64,000 nt of DNA from Leisingera sp. ANG-M1 (GCF_000813745.1 NZ_JWLC01000030.1:1-64000); one strand, 5' to 3'. Shown: positions 1-9,686, numbered from the stretch's first letter. Made by a program: numbers and translations. Notes: a model not told the origin generated them from the letters alone.

Positions 1-1824
1 TTCATCAATGCGCTGGGCCGCCACCAGCTTCAGCGGGGCCGGGCGCGATGCCGGGCTTGCAGGGCGGGTGGAGGCGGCGGGGCGGGTTTCCGGGCGGCGC
101 GGGCGCACCACGCTGGCCAGATCGTCGCGGTAGGGTTTGGCCTCGTCGCTGCCGGTGGTACCAGCCGGGCCATCGGCCTTGGTGGCGGCAACCGCGGCCC
201 GCAGCTGGCTGTAGGCCTCACGCGAGGAAGCGGCGTCAGGATCCTCCAGCTTTTCATCGGCCGCAGCCATCAGCCGGGTGACATCGCTGTCGGCAAGGCC
301 GGCGGCGGCTTGCGGGGCGGCCCCGGGGGCTTCCCCGGCAGCATCGGCCGCGGTTTCTTCGGGCTGTTCCGACGCGGCGAGGATTTCAGCCTCGACTTCG
401 GCCAGCTCGCGCATCAGGTCGGCTTCGTCCTCCTGCGAAAGCGCGTCTTCGGCCTGGTCATCCTTGGCGCTGTCTGCAGCTTCCTGGGCACCGTCCGCAG
501 CTTCCTGCAGCCGGCCCGTCGCAACAGCTCTTTCAAAATCGCTGCGCTTGACCTTGGCAATGCGGACGCGCACCGGCGGTCGTTGCGGCGCGGCGGCTTC
601 CTCGGGCTCGGGATCTGCAATGCTTTCCCCGCGGTCTTCATCACCGGTGGAGTCATCTTCGGCGGCGGCCTGCAGATTTTTGAACAGGCTGTCGTCAAAG
701 GCTTCATCCGGATCGCCCAGGGCGGCCTCGGCATCGGCTTCGGCTGGTTGCGCGGCGGCGGGTGCGCCCAGGTCCAGACGGTCCAGCGCCTTGGCGATCT
801 CGTCGTCGCCCTCGTCGTCGAAATCCGGCTCGCCTTCGCCGTCATCAGCCAGCAGCGCGGATGAGATTTCCTCGGCGGCGTTTTCCAGCACGTCGTCGGC
901 GTGCTCGTCTTCGCTGAAATCCTCTTCGGGCGCCTGAGCGACCACTGCGCGGATGCGCTGCAGCTTGGCAGCAATGCTGTCGGCGGCGGGCACGGTGTCC
1001 TCGCCGGCGTCCGCTGCTGCGGGCTCGGGCTGGATCTCTTCCGCTACGGGTTCTTCCCCGGCTCCGGCCTCTGCCTCTGCCTCGGCCTCGTTGACCTCAA
1101 GCAGTTCAACTTCCGGGGCTTCGGCCTCGGCGGGAGTGTCGTCGCTTGCGGTTTCCAGCACAGCCGCGATGGTGTCTTCGGCTTCGGCTTCGGCTTCGGC
1201 TTCGGCTTCGGGTGCTTCTTTTGCAACCGCTTCCGGCTCTACCGCCTCGGCGGGCGCTTCCTGGATGTCTTCGGCAACAGTTTCGGTCTCAGCAACTTCA
1301 GTCTCGGCCACAGGTTCCGGGGCCGGGGTAACCTCGGCGGCGACCTCTTCGGCGGGGGCGGCTGCCGGTTCAGCGATCTCTTCTGCAACAGCTTCCGGTG
1401 CCGGAGCCTCAGCTTCCATGGCCGGTGCTGCGGGGGCTTCTGCTGCGGGCTGAGCGGCGGGCGCTTCAACTGCGGGGGCGGGCTGTTCAGCAGCCGGCGC
1501 GGCTGCCGGGGCAGCCGCGGGTGCGGGAGCAGGCGCCGGGGTTTCGGCCGCGGCGGCGCCAAGCGCCGGGGTGGCGGCGCGCAGGTGGATGCCGCCTTCG
1601 CTGGTGCGGGCCTCGACCTGGCGGGCAATCTCGCGCTGGGCAATGCGTGCCAGCATGTCCGCATCGGGTTGCGGCGGCTCGGCACCGAAGTACCGGTCAT
1701 CGGCCGCAAGGTCGCGGAAATACTCGGCAATCGCTTTCATTGTGCCGAAGGAATCCTCAAACCCTTCCAATGTGCAGGAAAAGGTTCCATAGGATACGGT
1801 CAAGACTTTGTTGTTATGTACCAT
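1..1824 (-). CDS. Acidic low-complexity hypothetical protein, 3' end cut by window edge
   Basis: An uninterrupted frame runs leftwards from an ATG at 1824 off the window, giving the first 608 residues. The first ~60 residues look like a folded domain ([20 protein letters not shown], then a stretch with [18 protein letters not shown]). After about residue 90 the protein becomes a long Ala/Glu/Pro-rich, strongly acidic, probably disordered stretch with EAEAEA runs. There is no signal peptide or membrane segment, so it is probably cytoplasmic. The ATG at 1824 is preferred to the internal ATG at 1740 because the 28 residues between them are clearly protein-like; an in-frame GTG at 1845 is an alternative. 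It is divergent from thiamine pyrophosphokinase across ~140 bp. I recognise the N-terminus only as a type I associate with roseobacter genomes and assign no function. Confidence 0.75.
   Translation of the reverse strand, partial: MVHNNKVLTVSYGTFSCTLEGFEDSFGTMKAIAEYFRDLAADDRYFGAEPPQPDADMLARIAQREIARQVEARTSEGGIHLRAATPALGAAAAETPAPAPAPAAAPAAAPAAEQPAPAVEAPAAQPAAEAPAAPAMEAEAPAPEAVAEEIAEPAAAPAEEVAAEVTPAPEPVAETEVAETETVAEDIQEAPAEAVEPEAVAKEAPEAEAEAEAEAEDTIAAVLETASDDTPAEAEAPEVELLEVNEAEAEAEAGAGEEPVAEEIQPEPAAADAGEDTVPAADSIAAKLQRIRAVVAQAPEEDFSEDEHADDVLENAAEEISSALLADDGEGEPDFDDEGDDEIAKALDRLDLGAPAAAQPAEADAEAALGDPDEAFDDSLFKNLQAAAEDDSTGDEDRGESIADPEPEEAAAPQRPPVRVRIAKVKRSDFERAVATGRLQEAADGAQEAADSAKDDQAEDALSQEDEADLMRELAEVEAEILAASEQPEETAADAAGEAPGAAPQAAAGLADSDVTRLMAAADEKLEDPDAASSREAYSQLRAAVAATKADGPAGTTGSDEAKPYRDDLASVVRPRRPETRPAASTRPASPASRPAPLKLVAAQRIDE
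1176..1211. repeat. Six tandem copies of a CTTCGG hexamer inside a coding region
   Basis: Six perfect CTTCGG units follow each other inside the acidic gene. On the coding strand they read as alternating Glu-Ala codons. The unit is six bases long, so copy-number change would lengthen or shorten the acidic linker without shifting the frame. Confidence 0.9.
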
Positions 1825-1964
1825 CAGCTCGCTCGTCTTCGTCACATTCGCTGTCGTTCACCATATTGGCTAGAAGGACCAATTTTGCTCGAATCCGTGC
1901 AATTGATCGTATCATTTTGTGTTCACATTGTGACCTGTTTCCAAAACTGGCAGGAATGGCGCCC

Positions 1965-2627
1965 ATGAACGCGAAGATTGTTGATGAAATCGAACCAATC
2001 ACCCTGGTGGGCGGTGGAGAAATCGCTTTGGGGGCGCTGGAGGAGGCTTTGGCGCTGGCACCGGTGCTGGTGGCGGCTGACGGCGGCGCGGCGGCGGCGC
2101 TGGCGGCGGGGCATGTGCCGCAGGCGGTGATCGGGGATTTCGACTCGTTAAGCGAGGCCGTTCGGGTGCAGCTGCCACCCGAGAGCCTGCACCCTGTGGC
2201 GGAGCAGGACAGCACTGATTTCGACAAGGCGCTGCGTTCAATTGCGGCGCCGGTGGTGCTGGCGGTGGGGTTTCTGGGCGCGCGGGTGGATCACCAGCTG
2301 GCGGCCTTCAATACTCTGGTGCAGGGGCATGATGCGCCTTGCGTGCTGGTGGGGGAGACCGAGGTGATCTTTCACCTGACTCATCCGGTGGCGCTGCCCG
2401 CAAAGGCAGGCGAGGTGATCTCGCTGTTTCCGATGCAGCCGGCAGCGGGGCGGTCAGAGGGGCTGGAATGGCCGATTGACGGTTTGCGCATGTCGCCGAT
2501 GGGGCGGATCGGCACCTCAAACCGGGCAACGGGGCCGGTGCGGCTGGAGCCGGAAGGGCTTGGCCTGCTGGTGATTGTGCCGCGGCGGCTGCTGCGGGAT
2601 GTGATGAACGCGCTCAGGCGGGATTAA
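1965..2627 (+). CDS. thiN: Thiamine pyrophosphokinase
   Basis: Transfers pyrophosphate from ATP to thiamine to give thiamine diphosphate (salvage step, cytoplasm). The 220-residue length fits the family. Diagnostic segments are VAADGGAAAAL near residue 30 and VIGDFDSL near residue 50 (substrate and Mg binding), then STDFDKAL, GFLGARVDHQLA and, near the C-terminus, SNRATGPV. An ATG at 1956 in the same frame is possible, but the AGG at 1952-1954 is better spaced for 1965. It is a single gene, divergent from the acidic protein and convergent with the DMT transporter. No thiamine riboswitch is visible in the short upstream gap. The family call is secure; the symbol follows Bacillus usage. Confidence 0.88.
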   Translation: MNAKIVDEIEPITLVGGGEIALGALEEALALAPVLVAADGGAAAALAAGHVPQAVIGDFDSLSEAVRVQLPPESLHPVAEQDSTDFDKALRSIAAPVVLAVGFLGARVDHQLAAFNTLVQGHDAPCVLVGETEVIFHLTHPVALPAKAGEVISLFPMQPAAGRSEGLEWPIDGLRMSPMGRIGTSNRATGPVRLEPEGLGLLVIVPRRLLRDVMNALRRD

Positions 2628-2662
2628 CGGGCGCCGGCCCTAGGCGGGATTGACCGGGGGCT

Positions 2663-3577
2663 TCAGGCGGGGTTGATGCGTTCTTCGGTTTCCGAGGCCC
2701 TGCGCTCGCGCAGCACAGCATAAAGACCCGCGCTGATGGTCAGCAGGATGCCGAACGCGGCAAGCGTGTTGGGGAGTTCTGAAAAGATCAGCCAGCCGAA
2801 GAACACCGCCACCGGGATCTCGAGGTATTGCATCGAGGCAAGCGTTGCGGTGGGGGCGTAGCGCAGGCTCCAGGTCATCAAGAGGTGCGCAATGGTGCCG
2901 AGCACGCCGGTGGCGGTCAGCAGCCACCAGGTATGGCTGGGCGGGGCGTTGAAGTTGAGGCCATCAAACCCGGCGCTGTCGCCGAACCACAGCATCGGCA
3001 GCATAAAGAAGCTGGCCAGGAGGCCGCAGACCGCCTGCAGCGGGACCGGCTCGGTCTCCTTGGCGATCTTGCGGGTCACCAGCATGAAGAGGGCAAAGAT
3101 CACCGCCACCAGGACGGGCCAAAGCGCGTTCCACCCCACCGCGGCAAAACTGGGCTGAATCACCAGCAGGGTGCCGGTGAAGCCGACGACGCAGGCGCCG
3201 AGGCGGCGCAGCCCGACGTCCTCGTTCAGCACGTATTTGCCCAGGAGCAGCATGATGAAGGGCATCACAAAGGCAATCGCCACCGCATCTGCCAGCGGCA
3301 GGTATTTGAAGGCGGTGAACATGGCGCCGACGCCGCCCATTTGCAGCAGGGTGCGAAGCAGCACGTAGGGCAGCACATGGCGGGGCATTTTCAGGGAAAG
3401 CCCGAGCAACCAGGCAAGGGGGACCAGCAGCGCGGCCTGGAACCCGAAGCGGGCAAAGACGATCTGCCCGACGGGGATATGGGCGCCCAGCAGCTTGGCG
3501 ATGGCGTCGCAGACCGGGATGGTCACGCAGAAGCCCAGCATCAGGGCGATGCCGAGGAGGGGGCGGTCCTGTGTCAT
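2663..3577 (-). CDS. DMT-superfamily (EamA) transporter
   Basis: A 304-residue inner-membrane protein with about ten hydrophobic segments arranged as two EamA repeats (roughly residues 8-140 and 150-290). Such proteins export or take up small metabolites; the substrate cannot be read from the sequence. Typical segments are [20 protein letters not shown] in the first half and [18 protein letters not shown] in the second. It reads leftwards; a branched inverted-repeat element (3703-3777) lies between its start and the serine dehydratase gene, so on this strand that element could be part of its leader. Confidence 0.85.
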   Translation of the reverse strand: MTQDRPLLGIALMLGFCVTIPVCDAIAKLLGAHIPVGQIVFARFGFQAALLVPLAWLLGLSLKMPRHVLPYVLLRTLLQMGGVGAMFTAFKYLPLADAVAIAFVMPFIMLLLGKYVLNEDVGLRRLGACVVGFTGTLLVIQPSFAAVGWNALWPVLVAVIFALFMLVTRKIAKETEPVPLQAVCGLLASFFMLPMLWFGDSAGFDGLNFNAPPSHTWWLLTATGVLGTIAHLLMTWSLRYAPTATLASMQYLEIPVAVFFGWLIFSELPNTLAAFGILLTISAGLYAVLRERRASETEERINPA

Positions 3578-3702
3578 GGCGCCACGCTAGGCCTGCGCGG
3601 TGTGCGGCGCAAGCTGGAGTTGCGGGGAATGGAGGGGAACGCCGGCATCCGGCAAAGGATTTGGTGCGTTTTCTTGCTGCCGTCTTGCAGCACAAGGCCC
3701 GG

Positions 3703-3777
3703 GCCTGACCTTGGGAGGGCGCGAATGCGCCTTCGTCATGCTGAAAGCTTGCCTCCGGCAAGACGGGAAGGTCAGGC
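3703..3777. other. Branched inverted-repeat element (possible structured RNA or dispersed repeat)
   Basis: A 10-base inverted repeat, GCCTGACCTT (3703-3712) with AAGGTCAGGC (3768-3777), encloses two smaller perfect hairpins: GGCGC/GCGCC with a GAAT loop and CTTGCC/GGCAAG with a TCC loop. The fold is a closed three-way junction of about 75 nt. It lies between sdaA and the DMT gene, both on the minus strand, so it would be transcribed as the DMT leader or sdaA tail. I do not recognise a known riboswitch core. Confidence 0.6.
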
Positions 3778-3779
3778 GT

Positions 3780-3806
3780 GGGCCGTGCCACTGCGTGACA
3801 CGGCCC
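3780..3806 (-). terminator. GC-rich hairpin just beyond the end of sdaA
   Basis: GGGCCGTG and CACGGCCC form an 8-bp stem about 24 bases past the sdaA stop codon. No U-tract follows on the minus strand, so it is at best a weak terminator or a 3'-end stabilising stem. Confidence 0.35.
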
Positions 3807-3829
3807 AGGAAAGACGGAACATCTTTGCG

Positions 3830-5203
3830 TCAGCAGTTCGGCACGTTCACGGCGAGGCCGCCGAGCGAGGTTTCTTTGTACTTGTCGTGCATGTCGGCGC
3901 CGGTCTGGCGCATGGTTTCGATGCAGGCGTCCAGCGGCACGAAGTGCTGGCCGTCGCCACGGAGTGCCAGGGAAGCCGCGGAGACCGCCTTGATCGCGGC
4001 TAGGCCGTTGCGCTCGATGCAGGGGACCTGCACCAGGCCTTTGACCGGGTCGCAGGTCATGCCGAGGTGATGCTCCAGCGCGATCTCGGCAGCGTTCTCC
4101 ACCTGTTCCGGCGTGCCGCCCATCACCGCGCAGAGGCCTGCGGCGGACATGGCGGAGGCCGAGCCGACCTCAGCCTGGCAGCCAGCCTCGGCGCCGGAAA
4201 TCGACGCGTTGTATTTCACCAAGCCGGCAATGGCGGCGGCGGTCAGCAGGAAATCCTCGACATGGGATTCAGACGCGCCCGGCACGTGGTCGAGGTAGTA
4301 GCGGATCACCGCCGGCAGGGTGCCTGCGGCGCCGTTGGTGGGGGCGGTCACAACCTGGCCGCCGGCCGCGTTTTCCTCGTTCACTGCCATCGCATAGACG
4401 CTCATCCAGTCGTTGATGGTGTGCGGCGCGGTCAGGTTCATGCCGCGTTCTGCCATCAGCGCGTCATAGATGCCCTTGGCGCGGCGGCGCACCTTGAGGC
4501 CGCCGGGCAGGATGCCGTCGCGCTCCAGCCCGCGGTTGATGCAGTCGTTCATCACCTGCCAGATGCGGGCGGTGCCCTTGGCGAGGCTGTCCTCGCAGCC
4601 GCGGGCAATCTCGTTGGCGCGTTTCATGTCCGCGATGGACTTGCCGCTGGATTTGGCCATCTCCAGCATCTCGGCTGCGGATTTGAACGGGAACGGCACC
4701 GGGTCGCCTTCGTCGGTCGCCTTGCCTGCGGCCAATTCTTCCTCGGTGACAACAAAGCCGCCGCCGATCGAGTAGAACACCTGTTTCAGGATCACGTCGC
4801 CCTGGGCATCGGTGGCCATCAGGATCATGCCGTTGGAATGGCCCGGCAGCGCATGATCGTAGTCAAAGATCATGTCGGCCTTGGGGTCGAAGTGCAGCTC
4901 GCCCAGCCCTTCGGGGTGCATGGTGTGGGTCTTGTTCAGCTCCGCCAGGAAGGCCTCGGCCTTTTCGTCATCATAGTCATGGGCGACAAAGCCGCCGAGG
5001 CCCAGGATGGTGGCGCGGTCGGTGGCGTGGCCGAAGCCGGTGAAGGCGAGCGAGCCGTGCAGCGAGGCGCGCAGGCCGTGGAACTCGAAGGGCGACGCGC
5101 GCATCATGTCGAGGAAGCGCGCGGCGGCGACCATCGGGCCCATGGTGTGCGAGGAGGAGGGGCCGATGCCCACCTTGAACATGTCGAAGACGGAGAGGAA
5201 CAT
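3830..5203 (-). CDS. sdaA: L-serine ammonia-lyase (L-serine dehydratase)
   Basis: Deaminates L-serine to pyruvate and ammonia with a 4Fe-4S cluster (cytoplasm). The 457 residues match the single-chain enzyme: the N-terminal beta domain opens with [20 protein letters not shown], and the C-terminal alpha domain carries the likely cluster cysteines in [26 protein letters not shown] and [10 protein letters not shown]. Its ATG overlaps the stop of the upstream GST by one base (TAATG at 5205-5201), so the two are translationally coupled. The start is supported by the conserved MFLSVFDMF opening. Confidence 0.96.
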   Translation of the reverse strand: MFLSVFDMFKVGIGPSSSHTMGPMVAAARFLDMMRASPFEFHGLRASLHGSLAFTGFGHATDRATILGLGGFVAHDYDDEKAEAFLAELNKTHTMHPEGLGELHFDPKADMIFDYDHALPGHSNGMILMATDAQGDVILKQVFYSIGGGFVVTEEELAAGKATDEGDPVPFPFKSAAEMLEMAKSSGKSIADMKRANEIARGCEDSLAKGTARIWQVMNDCINRGLERDGILPGGLKVRRRAKGIYDALMAERGMNLTAPHTINDWMSVYAMAVNEENAAGGQVVTAPTNGAAGTLPAVIRYYLDHVPGASESHVEDFLLTAAAIAGLVKYNASISGAEAGCQAEVGSASAMSAAGLCAVMGGTPEQVENAAEIALEHHLGMTCDPVKGLVQVPCIERNGLAAIKAVSAASLALRGDGQHFVPLDACIETMRQTGADMHDKYKETSLGGLAVNVPNC

Positions 5204-5910
5204 TAGGTGGCTGATCCTTCTGGGGGATTGGCATAGACGGGGGAAGTGAACGGGGTCGCGCCGAGGCCCTCGGCCTCGCGGGCAACAGAAACGGCGGGGC
5301 GGTGCTCCAGCGCGGAGCAGAGGCGCTGGAGGTGCGGGTACTGGGCCATGACGAACCAGGATTTGCTGGTGTTCGCCGGGTATAGCGCCATCCAGCGCAT
5401 CTGGCAGGCAAGGTAATAGTCCAGCACCGACGGCACCGGCGCGCCCAGCCAGGCAGGACGGTCGGCGGCGGCGCGGTCAAGGTTGGTCAGATGCTGGTGC
5501 AGCCGCTGGCGCAGGACCTTGCGCAGCTGGTCCTGCTGTTCGGTACCGGCGCCGATGTATTTCTCGGGGTAGAACAGCATCCGCAGATCGGCGTGCAGCG
5601 TGTTGGAGGCAAAGAACAGCCATTTCAGGAAGGCGGCCCGCTCCGGCGCATCCGCGGCGGGTGCCATGGCGCCATGCCGGTCCGCCAGCCACAGGAGAAT
5701 GGCGGAAGTCTCGAACATCGGGCCGGCGGGGGTTTCCAGCACCGGGATCAGCCCGTTGGGATTGAGCGCCAGATACGCCGGGCTGCGCTGGGCGTCTGCG
5801 GCCCGGTCGACCAGCACCGTTTCATAGCTCTGGCCAAGCTCCTCCAGCACCAAGCGGATGATCAGCGAGGCGTTGTCGGGGGCGTAGTGGAGGCGGTAGT
5901 CCTGAGTCAT
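5203..5910 (-). CDS. Glutathione S-transferase family protein
   Basis: 235 residues. The N-terminal thioredoxin-like domain has a conserved proline and GSH-binding loop (NPNGLIPVLET near residue 50, then FETSAILLWLADRHG near residue 68); an all-helical C-terminal domain follows. Soluble cytoplasmic enzyme of unknown substrate. It is the first gene of a two-gene unit, its stop overlapping the sdaA start (TAATG). The pairing with serine dehydratase has no obvious biochemical logic and may simply be a shared transcript. Confidence 0.85.
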   Translation of the reverse strand: MTQDYRLHYAPDNASLIIRLVLEELGQSYETVLVDRAADAQRSPAYLALNPNGLIPVLETPAGPMFETSAILLWLADRHGAMAPAADAPERAAFLKWLFFASNTLHADLRMLFYPEKYIGAGTEQQDQLRKVLRQRLHQHLTNLDRAAADRPAWLGAPVPSVLDYYLACQMRWMALYPANTSKSWFVMAQYPHLQRLCSALEHRPAVSVAREAEGLGATPFTSPVYANPPEGSAT

Positions 5911-6264
5911 GGCGCAATTTTATGTCGCAAAGCGTCGCGGCGTGTGTTCATTTCCGGCGTTTCCAATAGGAAACCCGCCTTTGTGATGCATGTTTCTTAG
6001 GCTGCAAACGGACCGCTTGCCAGAGGTATTCTCTGCCGGCGGTCGCATACCGTTTCCGGGTGGAGGCACGGGCCCGCCAGCCCCGGACGGCGCCGGCCGC
6101 GGCGGCTGGCGGAATGAGTATTTGGGACCGGAAAGAAGCGGGGGCGCAGCGCGCCGCAGGCGGGCTGCCATGCCCAAGGCTTTGCGGCTCATCTTTGATG
6201 AGGCTCAAAGGCGCGGGAGCGCTGCCGCAGCCCCGGGGCGTGCACCGGGAAACGGGGCGCCGGG
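5911..6264. other. Intergenic region with no convincing gene; holds one dispersed repeat
   Basis: About 350 bases between the GST start and the methyltransferase stop. No frame here has protein-like composition or a family match. The left part presumably carries the promoter of the GST-sdaA unit; the right part (6116-6240) is a dispersed repeat listed separately. Confidence 0.6.
6116..6240. repeat. Dispersed intergenic repeat, copy A (long form)
   Basis: The reverse complement of this stretch aligns by eye with 26410-26520: both contain CTCCCGCGCCTTTG, an imperfect CTCATC/GATGAG hairpin, AAAGCCTTGGGC, GGCAGCCCGCCTGCGGCG and then a CTTCTTTC segment leading into an A/T-rich GAAAATAC-like end. 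It lies wholly between genes, just downstream of the methyltransferase stop. Confidence 0.75.
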
Positions 6265-7041
6265 TCAGATCCGCCGGGCCGTGCAGACAAAATGCGTCAG
6301 CGACAGGAAGAAGCGGCCTTCTTCTGCCAGTTCCTGCTGTTCGTGCACCCAGGCCTCTGCGTCGTCTGCGTCGGCGGCGCCGATGTCCACGGCAAAGGCC
6401 CGGATCAGCTGGATCATCATTGCTGCCAGCCCGTCCGGGCGCAGAGCTGTGTCGCATATGGTGACCGGGTGGATGCCGCCGGGCCGATAGCCGCAGGTGC
6501 GCAGTTCGGAGGGCAGCAGTGCCGGCAGGGCGCGCTCGGCCATGTGGCGGCCCCAGGCCTCGAGCATCCGCTCCATGCGCCGGGTGTTGTCGCTGTGCCA
6601 GGCCAGGGTGTCCCAGTGGATGTCACCCACAACCAAGAGCCCACCGGGCTTTAGCACCTGGTGCAGAGCGCGCAGGGCAGGGCGGCGGTCTGTCAGATAC
6701 TCGAACAGCTGCAGCGCTGCGGCCTTGTCGAAGCTGGCTTTGCCGAACGGCAGGCGGGCAGCGTGGCCTTCAACCAGCGTCACATTGTCCCGGCCGTTGA
6801 TGCGCTGGCGTGCCGCAGCCAGCATCTGCGGGCTGGCGTCCAGCCCGGTCACATGGCCGCCTGGCCCGACAGCGCGGGACAGTTCCAGCGTCAAAAGCCC
6901 GTTGCCGCAGCCCAGGTCCAGGATGTGCTCGCCGGCTTCAGGAGCCAGCGCATCAAATGTGGCCCGCCGCCGTCGCGAAACATCGGCACCCTGGTAAGCG
7001 TCCTCGAGCAGGCGGGTCGTCTCTTCATCGAAGTTCAGCAT
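6265..7041 (-). CDS. Class I SAM-dependent methyltransferase
   Basis: 258 residues with a Rossmann-type SAM domain at about residues 30-150: motif I HILDLGCGNGLLTLEL, acidic motif II GLDASPQMLAAAR, then DKAAALQLFEYL and a GGLLVVGDIHW strand. The C-terminal third is helical and unassigned; it is rich in Asp/Ala and Glu near its end. The substrate cannot be inferred: the gene is monocistronic and divergent from rpiA. It resembles the UbiE/arsenite-methyltransferase-like group but lacks the cysteines expected of an arsenite methyltransferase. Confidence 0.85.
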   Translation of the reverse strand: MLNFDEETTRLLEDAYQGADVSRRRRATFDALAPEAGEHILDLGCGNGLLTLELSRAVGPGGHVTGLDASPQMLAAARQRINGRDNVTLVEGHAARLPFGKASFDKAAALQLFEYLTDRRPALRALHQVLKPGGLLVVGDIHWDTLAWHSDNTRRMERMLEAWGRHMAERALPALLPSELRTCGYRPGGIHPVTICDTALRPDGLAAMMIQLIRAFAVDIGAADADDAEAWVHEQQELAEEGRFFLSLTHFVCTARRI

Positions 7042-7156
7042 GAATAAGTGTCCCCTAGCAAAATGAGCTATAGCCCGGGGCGGACGGATTTCCAGCCAGC
7101 CCCGGTAAAACCGTTGCGAGCCCCTCGCGCGGCGCGTGCGAACCGCCTATAAGTTT

Positions 7157-7172
7157 TGCAAAAGCTTTTGCA
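7157..7172. promoter_or_regulatory. Perfect 16-bp palindrome upstream of rpiA
   Basis: TGCAAAAGCTTTTGCA is a perfect palindrome ending 12 bases before the rpiA ATG, immediately ahead of the GGAGACC ribosome site. The size and central GC are typical of LacI-family-like operators, but the regulator is unknown. Confidence 0.55.
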
Positions 7173-7184
7173 TGGAGACCCCTG

Positions 7185-7973
7185 ATGTCCGGAGAACTGT
7201 CGCCGATCGACAAGGCGAAATTCGTTGCAGCCAAGCGCGCGGCCGAGCTGGTTGAGGACGGAATGCGGGTCGGCCTGGGGACAGGCTCCACCGCGGCCTG
7301 GCTGGTGCGCTGCCTGGGTGAGATGGTGAACCGCGACGGGCTGCGGATCACAGCGGTGCCGACGTCGTCGCGCACCGCGGCGCTGGCGCGGGACGTCGGC
7401 ATCAACGTGGTGTCGCTGGACGAGGTCAAATGGCTGGACATGACCATCGACGGTGCGGATGAGTTCGATGCTGATCTGAACCTGATCAAAGGGGGCGGCG
7501 GCGCGCATCTGCAGGAGAAAATTGTTGCCACCGCCTCGGACCAGATGGTGGTGATTGCCGATGCCAGCAAATCGGTGGAGCGGCTGGGGGCCTTTCCGCT
7601 GCCGGTGGAGGTGCTGCCCTTTGGCTGGCAGAGCAGCCAGGCGCTGCTGGAGGAGACCCTGGTATCGATGGATGTGATGGGCCGCAGCACCACTCTGCGG
7701 ATGAACGGCGATGCGCCGTTTGTGACCGACGAGGGCAATTACATCCTGGATCTGCATTTGAACCGTATCGGCAATTGCCGCCAATTGGCGCTGGTGCTGA
7801 ACCAGATCCCCGGCGTGGTCGAGAACGGGCTGTTCATCGACATCTGCGACACCGTGGTGATCGGCTATGGCGACGGGCGGGTCGAGGTGCGCGATATCAA
7901 CGAGGGCACCGTCGAGAAGGACAAGCTGGATTTTGTTGAGAACGACAACCTGTTCACCGACCTCCAGGATTAA
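7185..7973 (+). CDS. rpiA: Ribose-5-phosphate isomerase A
   Basis: Interconverts ribose 5-phosphate and ribulose 5-phosphate in the non-oxidative pentose phosphate pathway (cytoplasm). 262 residues, slightly longer than the Escherichia coli enzyme (~219). Family signatures: VGLGTGSTAAWLV near residue 28, TIDGADEFDADLNLIKGGGGA near residue 87 with the catalytic acidic residues and the following lysine, and MVVIADASKSV near residue 121. The extension is a charged C-terminal tail (VRDINEGTVEKDKLDF and following). A perfect palindrome directly upstream suggests transcriptional control. Confidence 0.97.
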   Translation: MSGELSPIDKAKFVAAKRAAELVEDGMRVGLGTGSTAAWLVRCLGEMVNRDGLRITAVPTSSRTAALARDVGINVVSLDEVKWLDMTIDGADEFDADLNLIKGGGGAHLQEKIVATASDQMVVIADASKSVERLGAFPLPVEVLPFGWQSSQALLEETLVSMDVMGRSTTLRMNGDAPFVTDEGNYILDLHLNRIGNCRQLALVLNQIPGVVENGLFIDICDTVVIGYGDGRVEVRDINEGTVEKDKLDFVENDNLFTDLQD

Positions 7974-8036
7974 GCTGCTTTAAGGTATCGTTCGGCGGGC
8001 CGTCTCTGCGCCGCGCCGGAGGCTCGCTTTTACAGT

Positions 8037-8103
8037 GGCGGCGGGCAATCCGGTTCCGCCCGCCGCCGGGCAGCGCCCCGGCAGCATTGCTGCGGGGCGC
8101 GCT
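8037..8103 (+). terminator. Two successive GC-rich hairpins after rpiA
   Basis: The first hairpin has a perfect 10-bp stem, GGCGGCGGGC (8037-8046) with GCCCGCCGCC (8058-8067). The second, 8073-8100, pairs GCGCCCCG-GCAGC with GCTGC-GGGGCGC around an ATT loop and runs into GCTTT. The short T run makes the second a plausible intrinsic terminator for rpiA. Confidence 0.5.
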
Positions 8104-8251
8104 TTAACCGAAATGAGAGTTTTCCGCCTCACAAACCTGCGTGAAATCAGCGCCGAAGGTTGAAAGCGGCGCAGGAACGCCCACTTGGGCATATGGCGTT
8201 TGGTCTCCGGTTGTGGGATACCAGCACAAGAACTGCAAAGGGCGGAAATTC

Positions 8252-9607
8252 ATGAGCTTTGATTACGATCTGTTTGTCATCGGCGGCGGCTCGGGCGGGG
8301 TGCGCGCAGCCCGCGTGGCGGCGCAGGAAGGCGTCAAGGTGGCGCTGGCCGAGGAAGACCGCTATGGCGGCACCTGCGTGATCCGCGGCTGCGTGCCGAA
8401 GAAGCTGATGGTTTTCGCTTCCGAATACTCGGGCATGGTCGAAGATGCACAGGCTTATGGCTGGGATATCAAGGCGGGCGACTTCAGCTGGGACACCTTC
8501 AAGGGCAAGCTGCATGCAGAGCTGGACCGGCTGGAAGGCATCTATCGCAACATCCTGAAAAACAACGGGGTCGAAAGCTTTGACCAGCGCGCCAAGCTGG
8601 CCGATGCCCATACGGTCGAACTGGCCGACGGCACCCGCAAGACCGCCAAGCACATTCTGATCGCCACCGGCGGCTGGCCGACTGTGCCGGAGTTCCCGGG
8701 CTCGGAGCTGGCGATCACCTCGAACGAGATTTTCCACCTGGATGAACTGCCGGAGTCGATCCTGATCGTCGGCGGCGGCTATATCGCGTCCGAGTTTGCG
8801 GGCATCATGAACGGGCTGGGTGTGAAGACCACTCAGTTCTATCGCGGTCCGCAGATCCTGCGCGGCTTTGACGAGGAAGCCCGCAATGTGGTGGCCGAAG
8901 GCATGGCAGAGGCAGGTGTAAACCTGCAGCTGAACACCAATGTCACCGAGATGCGCGAAGAGGGCGGTAAGATCCGGGTGACCGACACCCACGGCAATAC
9001 CCATCTGTTCGACAAGGTGATGTACGCCACCGGACGGGCTCCGAATGCGAACAACCTCGGGCTTGAAGAGATCGGCATCGAGCGCGGCAAAGGCGGCGCT
9101 ATCGTGGTCGATGCCTACAGCCAGACGGCCGTTCCTTCGGTCTTTGCAGTGGGCGACGTGACCGACCGGGTGAACCTGACGCCGGTGGCGATCCGCGAGG
9201 GCATGGCCTTTGTCGAGACCGTGTTCAAAGGCAACCCCACCAGCCCGGACCACGACCTGATCCCGACGGCGATCTTTACCCAGCCCGAGATGGGCACCGT
9301 GGGCCTCAGCGAAGAAGAGGCGGCGGCACAGGAGCCGGTTGAGGTTTATGCCACCTCCTTCAAGCCGATGCAGCAGAGCTTTGCGGGCCGGGCCCAGAAA
9401 GTGCTGATGAAGCTGGTGGTCAGCAAGGCGACCCGCAAGGTGCTGGGCTGCCATATTGTCGCACCCGGAGCCGGAGAAATGATCCAGCTGGCCGGAATCG
9501 CAGTAAAAATGGGTGCAACCAAGGAAGATTTCGACCGCACGGTTGCGGTGCACCCGACAATGTCGGAAGAGTTGGTAACGCTGAAGACTCCGGTGCGCTC
9601 GACCTGA
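8252..9607 (+). CDS. gor: Glutathione-disulfide reductase
   Basis: NADPH-dependent flavoenzyme reducing GSSG to GSH (cytoplasm). From the ATG at 8252 it has 451 residues, the usual length. FAD-binding GGGSGGVRAAR is near residue 11. The redox disulfide GGTCVIRGCVPKK has Cys42 and Cys47. The NADPH-binding GGGYIASEFAG lies near residue 175, and the active-site HPTMSEE is at the C-terminus. A longer frame opening at 8141 is not used because the first 37 residues are unlike the family. Two GST-family genes (5203 and 26557) lie in the same window but are not in its operon. Confidence 0.97.
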   Translation: MSFDYDLFVIGGGSGGVRAARVAAQEGVKVALAEEDRYGGTCVIRGCVPKKLMVFASEYSGMVEDAQAYGWDIKAGDFSWDTFKGKLHAELDRLEGIYRNILKNNGVESFDQRAKLADAHTVELADGTRKTAKHILIATGGWPTVPEFPGSELAITSNEIFHLDELPESILIVGGGYIASEFAGIMNGLGVKTTQFYRGPQILRGFDEEARNVVAEGMAEAGVNLQLNTNVTEMREEGGKIRVTDTHGNTHLFDKVMYATGRAPNANNLGLEEIGIERGKGGAIVVDAYSQTAVPSVFAVGDVTDRVNLTPVAIREGMAFVETVFKGNPTSPDHDLIPTAIFTQPEMGTVGLSEEEAAAQEPVEVYATSFKPMQQSFAGRAQKVLMKLVVSKATRKVLGCHIVAPGAGEMIQLAGIAVKMGATKEDFDRTVAVHPTMSEELVTLKTPVRST

Positions 9608-9686
9608 TCGAACGTTCCGGCAAGAACCAGAACTTATGCCGCCCATCGTCATGCATCATGGGCGGCAGCAAACGGATAGGAGACAA

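Noticed and set aside
901-1968. Plus-strand frame rich in Gly/Phe/Arg opposite the acidic protein
   Set aside because: Arises from the CTTCGG repeats read on the other strand; the minus-strand frame continues without stop to the window edge and has a sensible N-terminal domain.
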